A DNA stretch of 64,000 nucleotides from Sorghum bicolor (taxonomy: Eukaryota; Streptophyta; Magnoliopsida; Poales; Poaceae): the NCBI RefSeq assembly GCF_000003195.3, contig NC_012870.2, positions 48,858,967 through 48,922,966 of the forward strand. Reading direction: 5' to 3'. The notes under the pieces are model-generated. The model was not told where the DNA came from. It did not search any database and saw only the letters and a list, made by a program, of their open reading frames with translations. Position 1 is the stretch's first letter. Each line of letters begins with the position of its first letter. This document shows, piece by piece, positions 21,025-33,073 of this stretch. Made by a program: the position numbers and the translations under genes.

Positions 21025-24000
21025 TGTAACACCCTAAAATCTGCTCCTTTTAAAATAGATGAAAATTGATTTAGTTTTGTATTTGAGTGCTCATGAAGAT
21101 ATAAAAAAAATAAATTTTCTCCTTGTTCGGCACATCTTTATTCCTTGTTTTCCAGCCTATGCTTTCGTTTCGAGTTTCCCAAAATCTTTTCTGTGTAACC
21201 CAAAATCACTCCTTTCAGTTCCTCACCCGTCAATCAATCTCTAAAGAGTTACCGAGAATTATTTCAGCATTTTCCTAAAACTCGTTCCACTTTTCTGTGA
21301 GCATAATCTAATTTTTAGATACTTCTAGATATCTTTTATGAGCTCTAAATACTTTACTTGGGTTCCTCATGTTCTAAAATATCTCTAAGAATTTTCTCAT
21401 AATTTTTGGAGCTTTCGGAGTATTTTTCGGACATTAAATATCAATTCTGGACTTTCTGGAATTATTTTTATTCACGAAATTAATTAATTCCAAAAATAAT
21501 AAAATATCTCGTTTTTCCATCAACCCAAAACCCTAACACTATATATATGCCGGCGTAGCCCTCGACGCGCTGAATCCAGAAGTACGCCTCGTTTCGCGAG
21601 CCGCCACTCCTATCGTCCTAGATCTAAAGCCGAAGTTTCGAACCTAAAGCTCCGACGAACTTCTGGCGAACTCTTCGGCGAGCTTTTTCGGCCATCCTCG
21701 GCCTCCTCCACAGATTCCAAGACCATGACAAGGTTCGTGTCGATCTTTTCTGCACCGTTACCCAATTCGTTTCGTGAGAACGTCACCTCTCACCGTCGTC
21801 CTCTTCATCTTCCTCACTTCCGGTGAGCCCTCCATGGATGGCCGGCGTCCGTCGCTCCTTCATCTCCGGCTGCTGTTGCCTTTCCTCGGACCAGCACCGC
21901 CGCCCGTGGACCATGGCCCCACTCCACCGTGCCGCCTCTCCGGTTCCCTGGCCGTGCGCCCCTGCGCAGGGCAGGTGCCGCAATGGCTGCTGCCTGAGTG
22001 CAGGCCGAGCAGGGCCATTGTCCTTGGTCGCCAAGGGCCCAGCACCCCTCCACATGACCGCGTGCCGCTGCCGGATGGCCAGGTTGGACCCTCCCTGAGC
22101 CCCTCCTCTTTCCCTGTGCGAGTTGCTGCAGAGCAGAGGCCATGGAGGCCACGTCCAGATGCACATGGAGCAAGGAAGAAGATGCACGTATTTACAGAAG
22201 TGCCACCGGTTCGTAATCTTCACTGCTCATTCGTTTTACGTCCTATTTAAATGGTTCAGGTTGCGTTAGATTAGTCGATGTGCTTTACATAATAGTGCCA
22301 ATGTTTTTCATGTCACATGCTTTTCTATAAATAGTTGTTTATTAAATTAATTAATTAATATAGGTAACTAACTTTATAATTAAAAGTGACGTAGAGTTGT
22401 AATTTCGTGTTTATTGCTTTGTGATCAAGGCAACTAAAGCGACATACTAGCAAACTTATTTCCCATGTCTCATGTTTATGAATATAATTAATTTGATTAA
22501 TGTTTGTTTAGTGTCCTTTCTAATTAATTAAAAGTAATTTAGGTTTATGTTCGATCTTTTTATAATTGCTTGTTAACTTAAATATGTATATGTATTTATT
22601 AAATTATAGGTTTCTTAGTTATGATTCAGATAAAGTCAATCTAGATGTAATATAATTAATATTTATTTAATATCTTCAATTGAAAGTGATGCAGGTATAT
22701 AAGCTTGGACTTAATAAAGAATATTAATATGAACAATACCAACATTAATGTCCTTGGAAATATGATCTGCTTGGATAAACCTCAACACATGATGATTTCA
22801 TTTAGTTGCTCTCATTTTATTTATGCTTTCTTTATTCAGTCCAAACATGTATGTTAAATTCGATTAGATTTTAGATGCTCTCATATGTCAGTTTGTATTT
22901 ACATATTAGTGTTGAATTGACATAAAAGAAATCTAAATATTTATAAATAAAATAGTTTTAACTTGACTTTTGAAATTAAATATGTTCACATTAATCTGAA
23001 TTAATAACTTTTACATTATTTTATTTACTTAAATAAATTAAATGTTTAAGCTTCTCTTTTATAGTATAAAAGTATCGTTAATCATTTCTTTTAACGATTG
23101 GTTCCGTTTCGGTGTTTGTAGTGATCTTGTAGCGTTGATTCTCTTTTAGTATGCTCTTTTGTCTTGTATGGTGTATTGTTCTTAGTGTTCTATCTGTTGC
23201 TTGTATGTTTGCCTATGTGTGGTGCTTGATACGAATAGACAAGAACTGTCCGTGGACGTGGAAGATTAGAAGATGATGACCAAAAGCTGATGGTGTGAGA
23301 ATTGAGCAAGTCTTTAAGGCAAGTATAACTTGGGATCATCCTTGTTACCTATTCACTTATAACTACACATATATATCATATGCATGCTATCACCTTGTCG
23401 ACCTTAGCAAAATCATAGATGATTGTTACCTGGATTCCTTGCTACCTACTTGATATGCATTTGTTGTAGATGTGCTAGTGCCTGATATGATCCATGATCT
23501 TGTAAGATGATTAATAGCTATGCAATGAACATAAAAGAATGACAAATAACTGTATGAGATCTTGTCTGTAAGTGATCACCGGGACAACAGTGCAACCATG
23601 AGGGCTATAATGGCTCTGGCTTTAGCTCAGTATGAAGACCTTTTCTAGCTTGTTAGAGGTTACCCGAAAGGGCGGAGGGGCTGAACCGACACGGGTATAG
23701 TGCGAGCCCCTGTCCCTATGTGTATAGGCTGCGCCTCATTGTGCCATTCGGAAGGGGGGTATCTATATCTGCTCGCAAAGGAAACCTTGTGGCCCTAACA
23801 TGTTAGACGAACTTTTGAAAGGCTTCATAGTGATCCCTGCCGACCTTCCTTGGAAGTGGGTTAAGAGGCTGATCACCTCGGGCGAAAGGGTAAATCATGA
23901 CTCATGGGTAAAGATGTACAACCTCTGCAGAGTGTTAAAACTAGTATACTAGCCGTGCTCACGGTTATGAGCGGCCTTGGGGGTTCTTGCTGCGCCGACG

Positions 24001-24532
24001 ATGAGCTTATTAAGTTGTTATGTTCATTTGATTATTGTTTATGCTATGAATTAATTATGCTTACACTTGATCATGTGATTAATGGATTATTTATGCTACC
24101 TTGACATTTGCTACTTAATTATAAACATGCTATCCACCATTAAAAGCTAATTGCAGTCAAACCAGTGTCAGCTTTTTGAGCCTCATGATCCCCTGGTTAT
24201 ACTTGTTGAGTACGATATGTGCTCACTCTTGCTATTTCCCACCACTCCAGTTTACTAGTAAGAGTTGATCAGAAGAGCGATGAAATCATGAAGGACGTTC
24301 TCAGAATACAAGAAGTGCTAGGCATATGTTACCCCCAGTCAACCGTCCCTGTGAAGATTGAGCCTGAAGATTAGTTATCGTTCCGCGATACTCTGATGTA
24401 AGTGTTAATAATAAGTATGTTTTCGCTATATAACATTGTTTGTGATACTGTTCCTTTCTGTTGTTGTATGTGTGGACTTTCTGGGCACACATATAGCTAG
24501 CCTGGTTTTGTTCCTTAAAACCGGGTGTGACA
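21025..24532 (+). mobile_element. Solo LTR, 3.5 kb, Del/Tekay-like
   Basis: Starts TGTAACACCC and ends GGGTGTGACA, with the perfect 5-bp flanking repeat GTGGG (20020-type duplication at 21020-21024 and 24533-24537). There is no internal coding domain and no second LTR, so it is a single LTR left by recombination. A TATA stretch at about 21541-21548 (TATATATG) is followed by a GC-rich segment, as in an LTR promoter and leader. Length and termini resemble the long LTRs of Del/Tekay chromoviruses in grasses; that assignment is from memory of the family, not from a search. It sits inside element 2 between protease and the extra ORF. Confidence 0.82.
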
Positions 24533-25051
24533 GTGGGCGGGCGCCCACTTGTGATGCCCATCCTGGGTGTGCCTCCTCCACTTGCTTCCTTGCTTTGATC
24601 TCACGCAGAATAATATTGTGTTGGTGGTGGTTGGACGGTGAAAAGATGTTGTTAGTGGAGATATGTTGGTGGATGAAATTATGTGATGGGATGTATGTGA
24701 GGTGAAGTGTATGACATGTGGGACCCAAGAAGTGTGGGTCATGCTTCTAGAAGGTTAATATAATTAAATATAATGCAGGAAAATCTATGAGGATTGAAAA
24801 TTAAAATGATAATGGATGATATGTTTGTGTCTCCACAATAATTAATAAATATGGGTTCTTACACACCATGAATATTATTTATATGGGGCTTTTTGATTAT
24901 TATAATTATGCTATGAATATATATGACTAATGCAAGAATTAATTATGCAAGAATTTAAATATGAGAAAAATAATAATGCAGATAAATACCGATTTACCTC
25001 CCGGTGAGGGTTCGGGATTTTTAGGTCCCCCAAGCTGGACCTCCAAATCTT

Positions 25052-27007
25052 TTAATCTTCTGAGTTTCCTTCCTCCGGAGATGGTGTCTCCAGTGGTTCT
25101 TCATGAACTTCCTTCACTGTAGAGTCTCTCTCTGGTCTGGGTTTGAATGTGAAGTGTTCTTCTTGACCGTTTATGTTGAACTTGATTTCTCCTTTTCCGA
25201 CATCAATGTGGGCATTGGCAGTGCTTAGAAATGGCCTTCCAAGGATGATGGACACTTTTGAGTCAGGACTCATGTCCAGTACTATGAAGTCTACTGGCAC
25301 CAGGAAATCTCTGATCTTGACTGGAATGTTCTCGGCGATGCCCAACGGGTGTCGATCCGATTGATCCGCTAGTTGTAGGCACATTGATGTTGGTTCTAAG
25401 GTTGCATGATCAAGCTTTTTGTAGACTGATGCTGGCATTACACTAACACTTGCTCCGAGATCACAAAGTGCATTGTTGAAGTGTTGGTTTCCGATCGAGC
25501 AATCAATAGTGGGACATCCGGGATCTTCCTTCTTCTTTGGTGGTTTGTTAAGGATGGCCGCACTGCATTCTTCTGTCAGCTTGATAACCTCAGTGGTGGG
25601 CAGTGGTCTCTTCTTGTTAAGAATATCTCTGATGTACTTTGCATATGTAGGTACCTGTATGGCATCGAGCAGAGGTATGTTGACATATAATTTCTGAATG
25701 ACCTCTACAAACTTACCAAACCGCTCATCCGACTGCAGTCCTCTGTTTCTTCCGGGAAATGGCAAATAGTTGGTGTCGTAAAAATCTTTCCTCATTTCTC
25801 CAGTTCTTGGTGGTTGGAGCAGATCTTCTGCTCCAACTGGGCTTTCTTCTTCTATCACTGCTGGTTGCACTGGTGCTGATGTTCTTTGTTTCTCTTTTGG
25901 GTATGGGGGATCTCTGGTAGCTTTGCCTCCTCTAGTAGTTATATTCTTTACCTGCTCAATGTTAGTAGCAACGGGCAGTGCAGCAGCTATCTTTATTAAT
26001 TTAAGCTCTACCCTTTTATTAAGAGTGTTTTGCTCATCAAAGGCAGTTAGTAGAAAATCCATTTTATTGTGTATATCTTTTAGAGATGATTCATTTGTAT
26101 CTAGCCTTTGTTTAGCTTCGTCATTAATTTTGGTTTGTTGAACAATTATCTCTTTTAATGAAAGTTGCTTGAAAGTATTACCTGAATTCATACCTTTGCT
26201 ATTGGGTTGACTTGAAGTTGGTTGATATTTGTATGCTGTCTCAATGGCCCTTTGATCTTCTTTGAACTTGGCCCTCTGGTCAATCCAGTGGAGCAAATTT
26301 TCCATCTTAGTTGATAATGCATTTACTTCTTCTGGTATTTCTTCAGTTTGATGACATTATTGAGCTTTATCTTGGAACCAGCTTTGGTTTTCTGCTATCT
26401 TATCCAAAAGTATCTCTGCTTTTCCAGTTGTAAGCTCCAAGAATGATCCTTTAGCAGATGCATCTAGGCACTCACGAGCCTTCTGGGTTAATCCATGGTA
26501 GAAGGTCTGCATAAGTAACCATGTAGCCATTCCATGGTGAGGACAATCTGATATGTATCCTTGAAAACGCTCCCATGCTTCTGAAATGGCTTCTGTCTTC
26601 TGTTGTTGGAAACTAACAGTATTTCCTCTTAAGGCAGTTGTTTTGCCTATAGGGAAAAACTTTGATAGAAAGGCATCTGACAAGTTCGTCCAGTTGTTGA
26701 TGTTATCTTGATGAGTGTAGAACCACTTCCTCGCTTTCCCTTCTAGTGAGAATGGAAAAAGGCGAAGCAGTATGACATCTTTGTCAACTCCGTTGATGTG
26801 GATTGTGCTTCCAATCTCTAAGAAATTCTGCAAGTGTGCACTAGCATCTTCATGTGCCTTTCCACTGAATTGTGTAGCTTGCACCAAATTGATGAGGCTT
26901 GACTTGAGCTCAAACTCAGGTATTCCTTCTTCTACTGCAAATCTTGGACCAGTTGGAATGTTCTCAAGGCTTGGAGCAGAGAATTCTTGCAAGGTCTTTT
27001 GTGCCAT
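25052..27007 (-). pseudogene. Element 2 gag-protease (Athila type), one nonsense codon
   Basis: On the - strand a frame runs from ATG 27007 to a stop at 25052, broken only by TAA at 26359-26357; the downstream piece is in the same frame. The gag core shows VILLRLFPFSLEGKARKWF, then LSDAFLSKFFPIGKT and EAWERFKGYISDCPHHGM, which is the Athila gag signature. The C-terminal half has the aspartic protease: NNALCDLGASVSVMPASVYK contains the Athila-type DLGA catalytic loop, and VSIILGRPFLSTANAHID is the second conserved block. Upstream of 27007 related sequence continues in another frame, so the N terminus is also shifted. No reverse transcriptase follows; the frame stops in Glu/Pro-rich sequence. 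Supply of pol in trans would be needed. Confidence 0.88.
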
Positions 27008-27307
27008 AGCTTCAGCAATTGGTAGCTAGCTTCTTCATCTCTTGATTGCTTTGGTTCTGATGATGAAGAGTTGAATGTACCCAAAGTCAATCCTGATATA
27101 CCCTGTATAAAAATATAAACATAGAAAAACAACAGGGTGAACCTGCCAAAGCAGAGGTGCCTTGTTATGATTTCTCACTTAGTAGTTGTTTTTATGCAAT
27201 TATTTCTCTATAGTCTAGTCTAATATTTTATATGAATAACCTTGACTGATTTTCTAGCTTTCCTAAGTATTACCCTTTTGTTCCCCTTTATGACTTATTC
27301 ATGAGAA

Positions 27308-27323
27308 TCCCCGGCAACGGCGC
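27308..27323 (-). other. Primer-binding site of element 2
   Basis: On the - strand GCGCCGTTGCCGGGGA lies 10 bp inside the LTR at 27334. It matches all but the first two bases of the classical plant gypsy site TGGCGCCGTTGCCGGGGA, usually assigned to tRNA-Asp. It fixes the - orientation of element 2. Confidence 0.85.
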
Positions 27324-27333
27324 GAGAAATGCT

Positions 27334-28848
27334 TGTTGACACTAGCTAACACCACTTAGATACTAGGTTGTCATCCCCAGCATGGTGCCAGAGTGTACAA
27401 AGGTATTTATAAATGTAGATGGCTCTCTAGAAAATAATCTATTCTATCCGCAAGCGCACAGATAAAACACCTCATTGTAGCATTTCACCAGGATAAGTAT
27501 TCCAGGTATCGTTATTTATAATTTTGCTCAAGGGATCTAAAGAAGATGAAATTAAATCGAGGGGCAAAATCTATCAAGGCATAGACTAGAGATAAACTTG
27601 CAAGAACATGATTACTAATGAGAAACTCGTCACACAGTCACATACTTTAGCAGGGGGTAAACCATAAAGATAATGATAATGAAATATTAAGTTCATGGGT
27701 AGATAGCACAGCGATTAGAAAATAGACTACACCTCATATATGTAGGTGATGTCGGATTAGCTACAGAATGGATTCTAAGTTATCTACTAACTACTAAGTC
27801 ATAATCTACTCTAGTTATCTACAAGATCATATATAGCATAAAAGACTCTTCATTCATGTATAAGGAACATTGATAAAGTAAATCAGAGCATCGCATGACT
27901 TACTCCACAATACCGGTTCTGCCTGTCCTATCAACGGATGGTGGACTATATAAGAATAAACGAAGCTGTCACTATCACGAACTACCACACGACCCGGCCA
28001 ATAGGATACATTTGCAGATAAATAACATCTAAGCACCACGCTCACATGTGATCTATCACCTAACTCCCTCGCGTCAAGAGCTAAGCGCTTTGCAAACTTA
28101 TACATAAACTCATTATCAATTAGAACTATATCAAATATAGAACTAGAGCAAACTAAGAACATAATAATTAGAGACATAATGCAATTAGAACAAAGAATTA
28201 GAGAAAGATATGAATAATATCAATCTTTATTACCGAAGATCCGAATCCAGAGCGTAGTGCTCTACTTCTCTAATTGCTATCTAATCAAACCTCTAAACTT
28301 GAAGGATTAGGGAGTAGCTAATTCTAATTCTCTGTGGGGGAGAAGCTCTAAACCCTAACTTTGATGGCTACCTCTGAATAATGATTTCTCCTCCTCTCCT
28401 CCAGGGGCCAGGGGGTCTGGTTTTATAGTCCCCTCAAGTGATCGTGAGCCATTAGATCAAACCAACATAGATTGTATGGTTTAGATTGATCCTTTAGGTC
28501 GGTGGAGTGTTGTCCCGAAGCAGAGTCCTGATTGGACTCCTGGCCTGGGCGGGCGCCCAAGGGGGGTGGGCAGGCGCCCTGCCCCCGAGCCCGATTCCCT
28601 TCTCGTTCGTTCCCGTGGCTTCTGGACTCTTCTAGATTGAGGAAAATTGCGCGGCACGTAATTATCTCATTGTAAACATGACATGTGGGCCTTCTCTCCA
28701 TATTATCTGATAACCCCCTGCAGAAATAGAAAAACACCAAAGCTCGTGGAATTCGGTCAGATAAAACCCTATTTCTAGATGTTTGTTTCATATTGATCCT
28801 TTTCCATGTTTATTTGATTATTATTTTTAGTACTTAAGGACCGTCAAC
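27334..28848 (-). repeat. Element 2 5' LTR
   Basis: A 1515-bp partner of 4480-5993. On the - strand it begins TGTTGACGGTCC and ends GCTAGTGTCAACA. Two more LTR pieces of this lineage occur on the + strand at 55318 and 57153. Confidence 0.93.
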
Positions 28849-29572
28849 ATTGATACCAAAGGCACGGGCTTGATCCAGGAAGGTACCAGCTCAGGAAGGC
28901 CTCCTCGGTCTGCTATTGTAATTACTCATAGGAGGCATCGGGAAACCTGGCAGCAGCGTGAGGATCAGTATCGTCGCCAACAGGAAGATCGTCGTAGGGA
29001 AGAAGGAAGACGCCAACAGGAGTGGAATCAGTATAAAGATCATTGGAATTGCCCGTTCTTCATCCACTATTGGGAGCAGAACATCAAGCTACCAACTGTT
29101 AGAGACTGCCTTGAATGCAATGGTTATAATCGGTATGATAGACCAAATCGGCAGTATCAGAACAATGATCGGCGTTTTGGTGGGCCGATTAGAGGAAGGA
29201 CATCAGTTCATGATCGGCTGGGGGGTAGGCTCAGTGTGCACGATAGGCTTGGTGAGCGTGTTGGCTGTTTTCCAAGAAACCAAGAGGAGCTTGAGGAGAT
29301 GGCAGATGCACGGGTGCCCGATGAGTTCATATTTTGCAGAGATGCTAATACTTATTAGGTAGAATCAAGGGAAAATCGTCGTCAATCGGTAAGGCAACCA
29401 CAACTTCCTCCATGGTGTCCAGAGGGGTTGAGTATGACATAGAAAAGAAGGCTGCAGCAGTAGCGACAAGAAGAACTGAGTAGAGGAGAGAATTACTAAG
29501 TCTGGAGATCGGCAGCAGTGAGATCCTAAGGGAAAAGGTCCATCGGTAGACGTTAATATGGTGTTTATGTTT
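28849..29572 (+). pseudogene. Element 1 gag C-terminus, then protease deletion junction
   Basis: Gag resumes after element 2 and is open to 29358. It has the Arg-rich block and HWNCPFFIHYWEQNIKLPTV, followed by CLECNGYNRYDR. Beyond TAG 29356-29358 the sequence still aligns with element 5 but has many stops. At about 29566-29572 it jumps from the gag/protease linker to sequence that in element 5 lies about 700 bp further on. The whole protease (DGGAAINIMP in element 5) is missing. Confidence 0.82.
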
Positions 29573-32500
29573 ACATCGACCAATGATTTAGTAGAAATAG
29601 ATATAGGTAATGGTGATAGGCCAAGGCCTACTTTTATTAGTGATAAGTTAGTTTCTGAGTGTAAGCAATAGTTAACCGATTTGTTAATGGAATATAAAGA
29701 TTGCTTTGCTTGGGATTACACCGAGATGCCTGGTTTAGACAGATCTATTGTTGAGCATCGGTTACCTATCAAATCTGGATTTCGGCCGCATCAGGAACCA
29801 GCTCGCCGATGCAATCCTAATATTCTTCCTGATATTAAGGCTGAAATAACTAAACTCATTGAAGCTAAATTTATTCGGCAATGTCGGTATGTCGAGTGGA
29901 TTTCCAATGTCGTTCCAGTTTACAAGAAGAATGGAAATCTTCGTGTCTGTATAGATTTCAGAAATCTTAACAAGGCTACACCGATGGCTGGTTATCCAAT
30001 GCCAGTTGCCGATTTGCTAGTTGATGTTGCGGCTGGACATCGGATCATCAGCTTTACGGATGGCAATGTAGGATACAATCAAATATTCATGGCTGAGGAA
30101 GATATTCCAAAGACCGCATTCATATGTCCTGGTCACGTTGGATTGTTCGAATGGATACTCATGAGCTTTGGCTTGAAAAATGCTGGTGCTACTTATCAGA
30201 GGGCTATGAATTTTATCTTCCATGAGTTTATCAGCAAGTTAGTAGAAATATATATTGATGATGTAGTGGTTAAGTCTGGAGATTTTGCGAAGCATCTTGA
30301 CGATCTACGAAAAGTGCTGGAGTGCATAAGGAAGCATGGTTTGAAGATGAATCCTAATAAATGCGCATTTGGTGTATCGGCAGGACAATTTCTCGGTTTC
30401 ATGGTGCACCAGAGAGGGATTGAAATTAGTAGGAGATCTATTGATGCCATTAACAAGATAGTTGCTCCCACCAACAAGACTGAACTCCAATCTCTAATCG
30501 GCAAGATAAATTTTATTAGGCGATTTATATCTAACTTATTTGGTAAGATTCGTGCTTTCAGTCCTTTACTCAAGTTAAAAGCCGATCAAGAATTTATATG
30601 GGGGAAGGAGCAACAGTTAGCGTTGGATGAAATCAAGAATTATTTCACAAATCCTCCAGTTTTGATTCCACCTCAACAAGGAAAGCCTTTCAAATTATAT
30701 TTGTCTACCGATGGGATGGTCATCGGTTCGGCTCTAATTCAAGAATTTGAAGGGAAGGAGCGTGTGATTTATTATCTAAGTAGAAGATTGGTGAATGCTG
30801 AGACAAGGTATTCGGCAATTGAAAAGCTATGCTTATGCCTATACTTTTCATGTGTCAAATTAAGACACTACTTGTTAACGGCCGAATGCACTGTTATATG
30901 CAAAGATGACGTAGTCCAGTATATGTTATCAATGCCGATGATGAGTGGTAGAATCAGCAAATGGATTTTGGTCTTATCAGAGTTTGATCTACGTTATGAA
31001 TCGGCCAAGGCAGTTAAAGGGCAAATTATGGTCGATTTTGTAACTCAACATTACGGTATGGTGGGCACTTTGGAAATCGTTCCTTGGACGCTCTTCTTTG
31101 ATGGATCCACGTGTGACCGAGGGGTAGGAATCGGCATAGTACTTATTTCTCCTCGAGGAAAGAAGTATAAGTTTTCTTTGCTGATTGTTGCCACGTCGAC
31201 AAATAATCAAGCCGAGTACCGAGCTCTAATCAAGGGGTTGGAATTGTTAAAAGTGGTTCATGCCGATGCTGTTGAGATCTTCGGCGATTCTATGCTTGTT
31301 ATAAATCAATTGGCTGGGATTTATGAATGCCGAAGTGAAGTTTTGATAACCTATTATGAAAAAAGCATACAACTGTTGAGGGAATTCAAGGATTGCCGAT
31401 TAGAGCATGTTCCTCGATTACATAATGAAGAGTCTAATCGGTTGGCTCAACATGCTTCGGGATATCAACCCATCTTAAATATGTTATCGGCAATCAGTGC
31501 CGATGATTGGAGAAAATAAATCATTGATTACTTAAAAGATCCATCTAAAAAGGTTGAGAGGCGTATCAGGTTTCAAGCTACCAAGTATGTACTCCTTGGA
31601 GAAGAGTTATATTATCGAATGATAGATGGAGTTCTACTCAAATGCTTGGGTGATGATGAGGCTAGAAGCTTGATTGGTGAGATCCATGAAGGAGTGTGTA
31701 GAGCACATCAGTCGGCTTTTAAGATGAAGTGGATGATTAGGAGAAACGGGTATTATTGGCCGACTATACTTGAGGATTGCTTTAAATATTTCAAAGGATG
31801 TCAAGGGTGTGAGAGGTTTGGCAATATTCAAAGGGCACCCGCATCGGCCATGAATCCTATTATTAAGCCTTGGCCGTTCCGAGGGTGGACTATTGATCTA
31901 ATCGGCCAAATTTATCCACCATCAAGCAAGGGGCATAAGTTCATTTTAGTTGCCACAGATTATTTTAGTAAATGGGTTGAAGCTATTCCTTTGAAAAAAG
32001 TGACATCGGCTAACATGATTGATTTCGTGAGGGAGCATATTGTTTACCGATTTGGTATTCCTCAAATGATTACTACCGATGAGGGTACTTTGTTCACATC
32101 TGGGGAGTTTGATGAATTTGCAATCGGTATGGGGATTAAAGTATTGAATTCTTCTCCTTATTATGCTCAAGACAATGGACAAGCCGAAGCGTCTAACAAA
32201 GGGATTATTAAGCTCATCAAGCGAAAGATTGAAGAAAATCCTAGAAGATGGCACACATTGTTGAATGAAGCTTTGTGGTTTTATCGGATGGCGTGTCATG
32301 GATCGACCAAAGTTTCGCCCTATCAGTTGGTGTATGGGCACGATGTGGTGTTGCCATGGGAGACTAACATTGGATCTAGGTGGATCTCTTTTCAAGATCA
32401 GTTGGCTGCCGATGACTATGCTACTTTGATGAAAGATGAGTTGGATGGTTTGGCAGAGCATCGGTTGAGAGCTTTGATGAGTATAGAAGAAAATAAAAAG

Positions 32501-32763
32501 AGAGTGGCTAGATGGTATGATAAAAAAGTAAAAGCTAAGGAGTTTGCCGACGGGGATTTGGTGTGGAAACTAATTTTACCGATTGGGACTAAAAGTTCAA
32601 AGTTTGGAAAATGGTCTTCTAATTAGGAAGGACCTTATCGGATAAATCGGTCTGCTCCTGGTAATGCTTATATTTTAGAAACTCTCAAAGGAGTTGAATT
32701 TCCTAGAGCGTTAAATGGAAAATATCTAAAGAAATATTACCCAAGTATCTGGGTTGATGCATA
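29573..32763 (+). pseudogene. Element 1 pol: RT-RNase H and integrase (nonsense codons)
   Basis: RT and RNase H are open from about 29681 to 31519: CFAWDYTEMPGLD, CIDFRNLNKATP, the catalytic YIDDVVVKS near 30250, then RNase H (TLFFDGSTCDRGVGIG). A TAA at 31517-31519, where element 5 reads Glu, separates integrase. The second open piece starts at ATG 31619. It has the zinc-finger residues H-H-C-C (EGVCRAH.. CQGC) and the DDE triad: Asp in TIDLIG (residue 93 of this piece), Asp in TTDEGT (154) and Glu in NGQAE (190), with the canonical 35 residues between the last two. A TAG at about 32624 precedes the chromodomain-less tail that ends near 32763. The domains themselves look well preserved. Confidence 0.9.
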
Positions 32764-33073
32764 GATGTTTAAGTGCCGATAACACTCCTATCGGCTGGAT
32801 GAGATGTGTCTAAAATTATGCATAATGTTTTAAAAGTGACTATAACAGTCCTATCGACTAGATTAGAATGAGCAAAAGTTTCTAAGGGCAAAATGAAATG
32901 AATTGCCGCTGAGGAGTTCAAAGATTCAGCAGGGCTTGAATGGTTGACGTGGCGCGCAAACGAATCTGGTTGGCCTCTTCTATCTCCCGGATCTCTTCAT
33001 CGGCAGAGCCCTCTACTGGCTTCAATTTCTTTTTCATCTGCAGTGCCTTACTAGCCTAGATGTTTCGTTCTCG
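32764..33073. other. Element 1 convergent spacer
   Basis: About 310 bp between the pol end and the first recognisable piece of the antisense gene. No ORF or repeat recognised, apart from several copies of the word CCGAT/ATCGG typical of this element. Confidence 0.45.

Larger units (their letters stand above)
4480..28848 (-). mobile_element. Element 2: Athila-type non-autonomous LTR retrotransposon nested in element 1
   Basis: LTRs at 27334-28848 (5', - strand sense) and 4480-5993 (3'). The primer site is just inside the right LTR and the purine tract beside the left LTR, which fixes the - orientation. Reading along the - strand: gag-protease (27007-25052), then a separate ORF with its own promoter (20650 to 7520, split by element 3), a long untranslated region, purine tract, LTR. 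No reverse transcriptase, RNase H or integrase is present. Gag and protease motifs place it in the Athila lineage. The flanking 5-mers (ATGAC left, TTGAT right) match at only 3 of 5 bases, but the host gag resumes across the insertion. The LTRs differ at about 32 of 1514 positions by eye (about 2.1%). It is itself host to element 3 and a solo LTR. Confidence 0.9.

Noticed and set aside
21774..22250. A 158-codon open frame with a hydrophobic start, and overlapping frames on the other strand
   Set aside because: It lies in the GC-rich leader part of the solo LTR, has low-complexity Pro/Arg composition and no domain, and several frames are open together as expected in GC-rich DNA.
23640..23760. 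Conserved-looking GC-rich stretch in the solo LTR (CCGAAAGGGCGGAGGGGC)
   Set aside because: It looked gene-like at first but has no frame. I believe it is a recurring part of this LTR type; no coding or RNA function is supported.
4475..28853. A perfect target duplication for element 2
   Set aside because: ATGAC on the left and TTGAT on the right agree at only 3 of 5 bases; I call the ends from LTR termini and from the continuing host gag instead.
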